This document shows, one piece after another, positions 1 to 6,411 of a stretch of DNA of 64,000 nt. The DNA lies in NCBI GenBank assembly GCA_964369965.1, contig CAYJGF010000012.1, forward strand, positions 1-64,000, given 5' to 3'. The notes under the pieces are model-generated. The model was not told the DNA's origin. It made no database searches and was given only the letters and a program-made list of their open reading frames with translations. The DNA is from CAYJBH01 sp964369965 (GTDB lineage Bacteria; Bacillota; Clostridia; Oscillospirales; Ruminococcaceae). The number at the start of each line of letters is the position of its first letter. Positions within the stretch are counted from its first letter, which is position 1. The translations under genes were made by a program, and so were the position numbers.

Positions 1-53
1 ACGCTAGCCTGTCACGCTAGAGGTCGAGGGTTCGAGTCCCTTCCGGGTCGCCA
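1..53 (+). tRNA. tRNA-Asp (GTC), 5' part cut by window edge
   Basis: Only the part from the anticodon arm onward is present. The anticodon stem CTAGC/GCTAG (4-8, 16-20) encloses the loop CTGTCAC, so the anticodon is GTC (11-13). A T-arm containing GGTTCGAGTCC and an encoded CCA (51-53) follow. The D arm and 5' acceptor strand lie left of the window. It is the first of four tRNAs in a row. Confidence 0.9.
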
Positions 54-99
54 AATACTCGTGTTTTTACGGGTAGACCTACTTGAAACAGTAGGATGT

Positions 100-175
100 G
101 CGGATTTAGCTCATCTGGTAGAGCGCAACCTTGCCAAGGTTGAGGTAGCGAGTTCGAGCCTCGTAATCCGCTCCA
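100..175 (+). tRNA. tRNA-Gly (GCC)
   Basis: Acceptor strands GCGGATT (100-106) and AATCCGC (165-171) pair, followed by a T discriminator and an encoded CCA. The anticodon stem CAACC/GGTTG encloses TTGCCAA, giving anticodon GCC (133-135). A normal T-loop (TTCGAGC) is present. Confidence 0.95.
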
Positions 176-180
176 TACAT

Positions 181-256
<76 letters not shown>

Positions 257-333
257 CCTTGATTATGCCGGTTTCAGTAAGGTTTTTGACTGTAAGCCGG
301 TATTTAATCGTCTAAAGGGGGAAGGGCATGTTC

Positions 334-408
334 GGTGCTGTCGCCAAGTGGTAAGGCAAAGGTCTGCAACACCTTTATTCGGCGGTTCAAATCCGCCCAG
401 CACCTCCA
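334..408 (+). tRNA. tRNA-Cys (GCA)
   Basis: Acceptor GGTGCTG (334-340) pairs with CAGCACC (398-404), followed by T and an encoded CCA (406-408). The anticodon stem AAGGT/ACCTT encloses CTGCAAC, giving anticodon GCA (366-368). It is the last tRNA of the cluster, directly before a terminator. Confidence 0.95.
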
Positions 409-409
409 A

Positions 410-440
410 AAATTCGAGCACGCAAGTGCTCGAATTTTTT
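410..440 (+). terminator. Intrinsic terminator of the tRNA cluster
   Basis: An 11-bp perfect stem AATTCGAGCAC (411-421) / GTGCTCGAATT (426-436) with a GCAA tetraloop runs into a T tract (435-440). It starts two bases after the tRNA-Cys CCA end. The following 441-660 is AT-rich, with no gene or clear promoter that I can defend. Confidence 0.92.
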
Positions 441-660
441 ATTTCTTCACTCACGCTTGCATAAATTTTACAAAAATAAAACTAAATACAGGTAAATATT
501 AATAGTAAATATTCGTTTTTCACAATCATACTTATGACAATAATAGATTATAGCGATATTGCGTAATCAATCCTTGAAAAAAAATAAGATAGGCGGTATA
601 ATTAATTATAACAATATTTTGACACGGTGCGACATCCTACAAACATCAAGGACACAAAAC

Positions 661-1884
661 ATGCAGACAATCGACCTATATACCGACCATAATCTCGGTG
701 TGGCAAACACAAACAAATTTCATATCGACATGAAAGAATTAAAGTTTAATAAGCTCTGTATGACCGAGGTGGTCAACGCCGACATCTCCATCGCCGCCTA
801 CGGGGAGGAGACATATTATGCCGGCTGTAGGGACGTTTTGCAGACGGTGCAAAATGCGCTCAACGCCTTTAATTTGCAGGATAAAATTTTCCTTTATACA
901 TACAACTACAGCAACTTTGTCATGGCGGCAGGTGATAACATCGACAAAAAGGAATTTCACGATGTCATAAAGCAGTTTTATCTGCAGTTTGAGTCCTCCT
1001 CCTCGGCGCAGGTGGAGATTAGCGCTGTGTCGCGCTTTGCGGTGGTGCTGCAGGAGGATAAACTTATCGAGCGCGCCCTACATGCGCTGTTAAACGCAAG
1101 GGATACGCAGGACAATTTTATCTTGTCGCCCGATGTTTTCGACATTGACAGCATAATAAAAAATGACGCAAAGATACTCGATCTTGTAAACTTCGCGATG
1201 GAGGCGGAAAAGGTGGTGCCCTACTATCAGGGTATTCGCAACAATGAGACAAAAAGGATAGAAAAATACGAAGCTCTCATGAGAATTGTGGACAACAAGG
1301 GCAGAGTGTATAATCCGGGTGAGTTCTTAGACATAGCAAAAAAATATAAGATATACAATCGTTTAAGTCAGGTCATGATAAAGCGCGCTTTGAAAGAGTT
1401 TGCCGACCGAGAAGAACAACTATCCATTAACATTTCGGCATACGACATACAAAGTGAGTCCTTTCGACTTTGGTTCTATCGACAGCTTAAAAAATATATA
1501 AACTCTCACAACATTGTAATTGAGTTTGTCGAGACGGAGAACTATCAGGATGAAATGCTTTTTGATTTTATCAAAAATGTGCGAAGTTACGGCTGCCGTG
1601 TGTCGGTGGACGACTTTGGTTCCGGATATGCTACATACACCACCATCATCTCACTGTCGCCGGCGTTTATCAAGATAGACGGGACGATAATAAAAGACAT
1701 CGCGACAAACGAGAAAAACGTCATTATTCTTCGCTCCATCTGTTTTATGGCAGATCTGATAGGTGCGAAAACCATCGCGGAGTTTGTGGACAGCGAAGCA
1801 ATACAAGAGATACTCGATAAATACGGCGTGAACTATTCTCAAGGGTTTCATTACAGCCGCCCCGAGCCGATAACAAAACTTTAA
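661..1884 (+). CDS. EAL-domain protein, probable c-di-GMP phosphodiesterase
   Basis: 407 residues. Roughly the first 170 residues form a divergent GGDEF-like or other alpha/beta part without a GGDEF signature. The rest is an EAL domain with KYEALMR (EAL near residue 204), SINIS, the acidic EFVETE, DDFGSGYA (near 316), IKIDG, an AEF-VDS version of the AEGVE loop, and QGFHYSRP. The metal- and substrate-binding acidic residues appear present, so hydrolysis of cyclic di-GMP to pGpG is likely, although the AEF loop is unusual. I chose ATG 661 over an upstream TTG at 559 because AAGGA (648-652) sits 8 bp before it, and the extra 34 residues are low-complexity. The GGDEF gene at 1916 follows after 31 bp in the same direction, so the two likely form an operon. 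No membrane segment is seen, so it should be cytoplasmic. Confidence 0.85.
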   Translation: MQTIDLYTDHNLGVANTNKFHIDMKELKFNKLCMTEVVNADISIAAYGEETYYAGCRDVLQTVQNALNAFNLQDKIFLYTYNYSNFVMAAGDNIDKKEFHDVIKQFYLQFESSSSAQVEISAVSRFAVVLQEDKLIERALHALLNARDTQDNFILSPDVFDIDSIIKNDAKILDLVNFAMEAEKVVPYYQGIRNNETKRIEKYEALMRIVDNKGRVYNPGEFLDIAKKYKIYNRLSQVMIKRALKEFADREEQLSINISAYDIQSESFRLWFYRQLKKYINSHNIVIEFVETENYQDEMLFDFIKNVRSYGCRVSVDDFGSGYATYTTIISLSPAFIKIDGTIIKDIATNEKNVIILRSICFMADLIGAKTIAEFVDSEAIQEILDKYGVNYSQGFHYSRPEPITKL

Positions 1885-1915
1885 TATTTCACCGGCAAGA
1901 ATATATGGGGGGATT

Positions 1916-3352
1916 ATGGGAAATAAAACTGAATTTTTTTTGCAAGAGATGATAGAAAAGCTCAGTATTTTAAACGAGGATGAGCTGTCTCGACATGTTT
2001 TTTTAGAGGACATATGTCGGTATTTTGACATATCTCATGCATTTATCTATGAATATAATGCGGATAAAATTTTTGAGAAAAAGGAGTATTTCGAGATCAC
2101 CGATTTCAACTCCTTTGCGGATAAGATTGACCTTAAAAAACTGCTTGGCACAAAATTATTGAGTGAGCTTTGCGGCGAAAAGGTTGTAATCCACTCCGAC
2201 GACAGCGCGACAGATGAATTGAGCGAGCGACTTTGTGAGATATTAAATGTAAATACACTCGTGTTCATACCCATATTAAACCAGCATTATGAACTCGCCG
2301 GTTTTGTCGGTCTTGCCGACCGAAGAAAAAAGGCGAGGCATGCACAGGCGAAGATAAATAATGCCTGCGCCCTTTTAAATCTGCTTGCCAACACACTCAA
2401 ACTGGAGATGTTTCAAAAGGGCATTGCGACAACACAGGCTGTGCTCAGCAACGTGCTCGACCATACCGGCATCGACATATATGTTAACGATTATTATACC
2501 CACAACGTTTTATATGCCAACAAATCGATGGCGGCACCATATGGCGGTGTGGATAACATGATTGGCAAAAAATGCTGGGCAACCATCTTCCCCGACAAGG
2601 ACGGTCCTTGCGATTTTTGCCCCCAACCGAAACTCATGGACGAGGACGGTAATCTCAACAAAACCTACCAGTGGGATTATCAGCGCCCCTTTGATAAGTC
2701 GTGGTTCAGGGTGCTAAGCTCCTCCTTCACCTGGCTGGACGGCAGGGTCGCGCACCTTGTGGCGAGCGTAGACATTACCGAGAGCAAACGCAACCAATTG
2801 CTTATCGAAAAACTTGCGCTTTTTGATCATCTGACCGGCCTGTATAATCGCCGTAGCCTACACGATGATATCCAACGTTTTATTGAGGATAAAAATGCCT
2901 TTGGTGAGAGTTGGTATCTAATGTTTTGCGACCTTGACGGCTTTAAGACGGTGAACGACACACTCGGGCATGATGCCGGCGATGTGCTTTTAAAAGGGAT
3001 TTCACAGGATCTGATTAACCTGTGCGCCGACAATATTCGGGCATATCGTCAGGGCGGCGACGAGTTTGTGGTTATAATGAAAGATAACGACGACCCACAG
3101 CAGCTGCGTGGGGTTATAGACAAATTGTTTAAGCTGTTTCGCAAGCGGTATGACTACAACGGTCACGATGCCGGTTGTGATTGTAGTATCGGTGTTGCGC
3201 ACTATCCGAGCGATGCCTACACCGCGAAAGATCTCTTCCATCTCGCCGACACCGCGATGTACCGTGTGAAAAAAGAGGGGCGAGGCACCGTGAGATTTTA
3301 TTATAAAGGGGAGTATCTCACCATGGAGGACTATTTTAAATTAGTAAAATAG
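1916..3352 (+). CDS. GAF-like/PAS/GGDEF protein, probable diguanylate cyclase
   Basis: 478 residues. An N-terminal GAF-like sensor (about 1-165) is followed by a PAS domain (about 175-295) and a GGDEF domain (about 305-478). The cyclase part has the DHLTGLYNRR entry and an intact GGDEF (about 380-384), so synthesis of cyclic di-GMP from two GTP is expected. The usual RxxD inhibitory site five residues before GGDEF is missing (the stretch reads ADNIRAYRQ), so feedback inhibition at that site is unlikely. The PAS core carries three cysteines in a C-x11-C-x2-C arrangement (CWATIFPDKDGPCDFC), a pattern that recurs in bacterial PAS sensors and could bind metal or sense redox. Start ATG 1916 follows a G-rich site (GGGGGG). 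It is paired with the EAL gene upstream, giving opposing enzymes in one transcript. A terminator follows. Confidence 0.9.
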   Translation: MGNKTEFFLQEMIEKLSILNEDELSRHVFLEDICRYFDISHAFIYEYNADKIFEKKEYFEITDFNSFADKIDLKKLLGTKLLSELCGEKVVIHSDDSATDELSERLCEILNVNTLVFIPILNQHYELAGFVGLADRRKKARHAQAKINNACALLNLLANTLKLEMFQKGIATTQAVLSNVLDHTGIDIYVNDYYTHNVLYANKSMAAPYGGVDNMIGKKCWATIFPDKDGPCDFCPQPKLMDEDGNLNKTYQWDYQRPFDKSWFRVLSSSFTWLDGRVAHLVASVDITESKRNQLLIEKLALFDHLTGLYNRRSLHDDIQRFIEDKNAFGESWYLMFCDLDGFKTVNDTLGHDAGDVLLKGISQDLINLCADNIRAYRQGGDEFVVIMKDNDDPQQLRGVIDKLFKLFRKRYDYNGHDAGCDCSIGVAHYPSDAYTAKDLFHLADTAMYRVKKEGRGTVRFYYKGEYLTMEDYFKLVK

Positions 3353-3358
3353 TCGACA

Positions 3359-3386
3359 AAAACGGGCGTTCGCGCTCGTTTTTTGA
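3359..3386 (+). terminator. Intrinsic terminator after the EAL-GGDEF pair
   Basis: AACGGGCG (3361-3368) pairs with CGCTCGTT (3373-3380, one G-T pair) across a TTCG tetraloop and is followed by a run of six T. It lies 8 bp after the GGDEF stop codon. Confidence 0.88.
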
Positions 3387-3461
3387 CGTGCTGAAATAAA
3401 ATTGTAACCAAATTTTTTGGAAATAATTCGCTGTAGCCCTTTTATTTTTCTGAAAATGTGT

Positions 3462-3467
3462 TATAAT
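3462..3467 (+). promoter_or_regulatory. Probable -10 element for murA
   Basis: A perfect TATAAT lies 50 bp upstream of the chosen murA start in an AT-rich gap after a terminator. No good -35 hexamer stands 16-18 bp upstream, so only the -10 is called. Confidence 0.45.
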
Positions 3468-3516
3468 AATGGAATAAAAATAATTTTCGACTTTTATAAT
3501 AAAGGTGTTTAGAATA

Positions 3517-4800
3517 TTGGAAAAATATATAGTTAACGGCAAAAAGCCGTTGTTTGGCGAGGTTTCGATAAGTGGGGCAAAAAACGCGGCGGTGGCTATA
3601 CTGCCGGCGACCATCCTTTGCAACGGTGTTTGCATCATTGAAAACCTGCCTAATATCAGCGATGTCGCCATAGCGGTGCACATTCTGCACGACCTCGGGG
3701 CGAAGGTGCGTCCTCTGGATGAGTCTACTCTTGAGATTGACACCTCCTCCATCTATAAATATACCGTCAACGACGAGATGGGTCGTCAGATGCGCGCCTC
3801 CTATTATTTTCTGGGAGCACTGCTCGGGCGATTTGGCGAGGCGAGCGTCTCCATGCCGGGCGGTTGTGACCTCGGCGCACGTCCTATTGACCAGCATTTA
3901 AAGTCCTTTCAGGCTTTTGGTGCCGACATTTCGGTGGAGCACGGCATGATAAACGTCGGGTGTGAGCGTTTAGTCGGTCAACAGGTGTTTTTCGACACCG
4001 TGTCGGTCGGTGCGACCATCAACTCCATGCTCGTCTCGGTGCTGTCGGACGGCGTGACGGTGCTGGAAAACGTCGCGAAAGAGCCACACATCGTCGATGT
4101 TGCGAACTTTTTGAACCTTATGGGTGCCGATGTGCGCGGTGCCGGCACCGATGTCATAAAAATCCACGGCGTGCGCGAGTTGCACGGCTGTGACTATGCA
4201 CTGATACCGGATCAGATTGAGGCAGGGACGTTTATGGTCGCCGCGGCGGTGACCGGTGGGAACGTGCTTATCAAAGACGTTATTCCAAAGCATTTAGAGC
4301 CGATAATCAGCAAATTAGAGATGGCAGGCGTTCAGGTGGAGCAGTATGACGACTCGGTGCGCGTCATCCGAACTGCCGACATATCTCCTGTGAATATAAA
4401 GACACAACCTCACCCCGGTTTCCCCACCGATATGCAACCGCTGATGGCGGTGCTTATGTCGAGAGCAAAGGGCATCTCCATCATAACCGAGGCTATATGG
4501 GACAATCGTTTCCGATACATTGATGAGCTGTTGCGCATGGGTGCAAACGTTCAGGTGGACGGCAGGGTAGCCGTCGTTGAGGGTGTTGAGGAGCTCAGCT
4601 GTGCGCCGGTCAAGGCGACCGATCTTCGCGCCGGCGCGGCACTGGTCATCGCGGCACTATGTGCCGAGGGATGCAGTGAGATAGACGACATAGAGCATAT
4701 CGAGCGCGGATACGAGAATTTTGTGGAGAAATTGCGCAGTCTCGGCGCCGACATCCACCGCAAGGAGATAGAGACGAAAACATTGCCACAGGCGCTGTGA
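3517..4800 (+). CDS. murA: UDP-N-acetylglucosamine 1-carboxyvinyltransferase
   Basis: 427 residues, normal for MurA. It transfers enolpyruvate from PEP to UDP-GlcNAc, the first committed step of peptidoglycan precursor synthesis, in the cytoplasm. Family signatures include the N-terminal GEVSISGAKNAAVAILPAT and the PGGCDLGARPID loop, which holds the catalytic cysteine (residue 117, the fosfomycin target). FPTDMQP and the C-terminal IERGYENFVEKL follow. I chose TTG 3517 rather than GTG 3505 because AAAGGTG (3501-3507) then lies at normal ribosome-binding distance and the protein begins MEKYIVNG like other MurA proteins. It stands first in a run with walJ and rlmH, separated from them by a hairpin and a repeat end. 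Confidence 0.97.
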   Translation: MEKYIVNGKKPLFGEVSISGAKNAAVAILPATILCNGVCIIENLPNISDVAIAVHILHDLGAKVRPLDESTLEIDTSSIYKYTVNDEMGRQMRASYYFLGALLGRFGEASVSMPGGCDLGARPIDQHLKSFQAFGADISVEHGMINVGCERLVGQQVFFDTVSVGATINSMLVSVLSDGVTVLENVAKEPHIVDVANFLNLMGADVRGAGTDVIKIHGVRELHGCDYALIPDQIEAGTFMVAAAVTGGNVLIKDVIPKHLEPIISKLEMAGVQVEQYDDSVRVIRTADISPVNIKTQPHPGFPTDMQPLMAVLMSRAKGISIITEAIWDNRFRYIDELLRMGANVQVDGRVAVVEGVEELSCAPVKATDLRAGAALVIAALCAEGCSEIDDIEHIERGYENFVEKLRSLGADIHRKEIETKTLPQAL

Positions 4801-4821
4801 TTCGTTTATACAAAACAAGAT

Positions 4822-4842
4822 GGGCGACCGATGGGGTCGCCC
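4822..4842. repeat. Short palindrome GGGCGACC/GGTCGCCC
   Basis: An 8-bp perfect stem (4822-4829 with 4835-4842) with a 5-base loop lies just after murA. The T content beyond it is weak (gtttata), so it is at best a poor terminator. The same GGGCGACC..GGTCGCCC arms occur in the palindrome at 39736-39771, which suggests a dispersed repeat family. It may still slow or stop murA transcription. Confidence 0.5.
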
Positions 4843-4851
4843 GTTTATATA

Positions 4852-4880
4852 TATAGTCATTCAACTTGAAAATCCACACC
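4852..4880 (+). repeat. Solo copy of an inverted-repeat element end
   Basis: TATAGTCATTCAACTTGAA resembles both outer ends of the 161-bp inverted repeat at 49870-50030. The first 8 bases (TATAGTCA) match exactly, and most of the next 12 agree when the right end is read inwards, including a shared TCCAC further in. No inverted partner is seen nearby, so it is likely a remnant or single end. Confidence 0.4.
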
Positions 4881-4937
4881 CAATTACAACGAATTTAAAG
4901 GAAACCTACCCCGTAATCAACTCAATGGAGAAAACAT

Positions 4938-5732
4938 ATGGCGAAATTCGCTACATTATACAGCTCCTCCTCCGGCAACAGTGCTTACATAGAGGAGGGG
5001 GGCGGTGTTCTGCTTATCGACTGCGGCAAGAACTGCAAGACCACGGTGAACGCGCTCTATTCCCACGGCATAGCGGCAAAGGATGTCAAGGGGATACTGC
5101 TCACCCATGAGCACACCGATCATATCGCAGGGCTTGCGGTGTTGCTCAAACACTATAACATACCGGTTTTCGGTCATAAGGAGACGCTCGGCTATCTCCT
5201 GCGTGAAAACCTTGTGCCGAGCAGAGCGGTTTTAAATCCGGTCTTTGTCGGCGGTTCTTTTTTTATCGCTGATTTTGAGATAACGCCGTTTGAGACCAGC
5301 CATGACAGCCTCGGCGCGCACGGCTATCGCATAAAAACAGAGCAGGGTCGGACGATGTGCTATGCGACCGACACCGGCACCGTCTCAAAGGAATTGCTAA
5401 GCAGTCTTTGTGGCTGTGACCTTGTCGCACTGGAGTCCAACTATGACGCGCAGATGCTCAAATACGGTCGATATCCGCAGTTTTTAAAACGGCGTATCGA
5501 CGGCGTGCGCGGACATCTCTCCAACCACGACTGTGCACAGGTGGCGGTGGAGGTAGCGAAGAGCGGTGTCAAAAGATTTGTGTTTTGCCATTTGAGTAAA
5601 GAAAATAACCGCCCCGAGCGCGTGAGTGAGGCAATTTTAACCGCATTTGTCGCGAACGGAATAAACCCCGAGGAGGGTGGCTATGTCGGCATTGCGCCGA
5701 GCGATGAACCACTCGTGCCGGTGGAGTTTTAA
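4938..5732 (+). CDS. walJ: MBL-fold metallo-hydrolase, WalJ/YycJ family
   Basis: 264 residues. The start MAKFATLYSSSSGNSAYIE and the metal motif THEHTDH (about 55-61) are typical of the WalJ/YycJ group of metallo-beta-lactamase fold proteins. Later metal-ligand regions include TSHDSLG-HG, ATDTG, ESNYD and CHLSKENN. Family members are cytoplasmic and have been proposed to act as 5'-3' exonucleases linked to cell-wall or DNA metabolism. The activity here is inferred from the family. In other Firmicutes the gene sits beside the walKR/yyc genes and close to rlmH. Here rlmH follows after 3 bp, but no walKR genes are present in the window. Confidence 0.85.
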   Translation: MAKFATLYSSSSGNSAYIEEGGGVLLIDCGKNCKTTVNALYSHGIAAKDVKGILLTHEHTDHIAGLAVLLKHYNIPVFGHKETLGYLLRENLVPSRAVLNPVFVGGSFFIADFEITPFETSHDSLGAHGYRIKTEQGRTMCYATDTGTVSKELLSSLCGCDLVALESNYDAQMLKYGRYPQFLKRRIDGVRGHLSNHDCAQVAVEVAKSGVKRFVFCHLSKENNRPERVSEAILTAFVANGINPEEGGYVGIAPSDEPLVPVEF

Positions 5733-5735
5733 GAT

Positions 5736-6191
5736 ATGCAGAGTATAAATATAATCTCGGTCGGCAGGATGTCAAAGCCTTATTTTAAAGCCGCCGCCGA
5801 CGAGTATGAAAAACGTCTCAAAGCCTACTGCAAACTGACCACGACGGAGTTAAAGGAGCGCGGTGAGGACGAGCGCGCACTCCGACGCGAGGAGCAGGAT
5901 TTTCTCGATGCATTGCCGAAAAAGGCGACCACCGTCGCGCTGTGTGTCGAGGGCAGGGCGATAACCTCCCCCGAACTCGCCGAGATTATAAGCGATGCGG
6001 CGATGCAGGGGCGTGAGCTGTGTTTTTTAATAGGCTCGTCACAGGGCATGACCGAACAGCTGAAAAACAGGTGCGATAAAAGAATATCGCTGTCAAAGCT
6101 CACCCTCCCACACCAGATGGCAAGGGTGCTATTGGCGGAGCAGATTTATCGCGCGTTTAATATTTTGAGTGGTGGGAAGTACCATAAATAG
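5736..6191 (+). CDS. rlmH: 23S rRNA (pseudouridine1915-N3)-methyltransferase
   Basis: 151 residues, close to the usual ~159. It methylates pseudouridine 1915 in helix 69 of 23S rRNA using S-adenosylmethionine. The SPOUT-fold C-terminus is clear: FLIGSSQGM, SLSKLTLPHQMARVLLAEQIYRAF and ending SGGKYHK. The N-terminus INIISVGRM-KPYF-AA-EYEKRL is also typical. ATG 5736 is 3 bp after the walJ stop, so the two are translationally linked. A long hairpin terminator lies about 100 bp downstream. Confidence 0.96.
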   Translation: MQSINIISVGRMSKPYFKAAADEYEKRLKAYCKLTTTELKERGEDERALRREEQDFLDALPKKATTVALCVEGRAITSPELAEIISDAAMQGRELCFLIGSSQGMTEQLKNRCDKRISLSKLTLPHQMARVLLAEQIYRAFNILSGGKYHK

Positions 6192-6289
6192 GGTGCGCAT
6201 TGTATGTGTGCCGATGGTTTGTTGCAACACCATTGCGGTTGTCCGATTTTTATGTTGAAACGGCTCATCGGGGTGTTTCACCTGACTGT

Positions 6290-6343
6290 AGGTGGGGGGC
6301 GCGTCTGCGAACTCGTTCGCAGTCACCCACCCCCACCTTTTTT
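6290..6343 (+). terminator. Long hairpin terminator after rlmH
   Basis: Outer arms AGGTGGGGG (6290-6298) and CCCCCACCT (6330-6338) enclose an inner stem CTGCGAA/TTCGCAG (6305-6311, 6316-6322), followed by T6. It separates rlmH from the secreted-protein gene at 6412. The rest of 6192-6289 holds nothing I recognise. Confidence 0.85.
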
Positions 6344-6353
6344 CAAAAACATA

Positions 6354-6382
6354 TTTACATACAGCAAAAAGTCTGGTATAAT
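6354..6382 (+). promoter_or_regulatory. SigA-type promoter for the secreted repeat protein
   Basis: TTTACA (6354-6359) and TATAAT (6377-6382) are separated by 17 bp, 30 bp upstream of the start codon, directly after a terminator. Confidence 0.75.
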
Positions 6383-6411
6383 AATTTAGAATATACAAAC
6401 AGGGGATAATT

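Noticed and set aside
263..454. Small minus-strand ORF over the tRNA-Cys region
   Set aside because: It spans a tRNA and terminator and has no protein-like features.
559..660. Upstream TTG start giving 34 extra residues to the EAL protein
   Set aside because: Poor protein-like sequence and no Shine-Dalgarno there. ATG 661 has AAGGA 8 bp before it.
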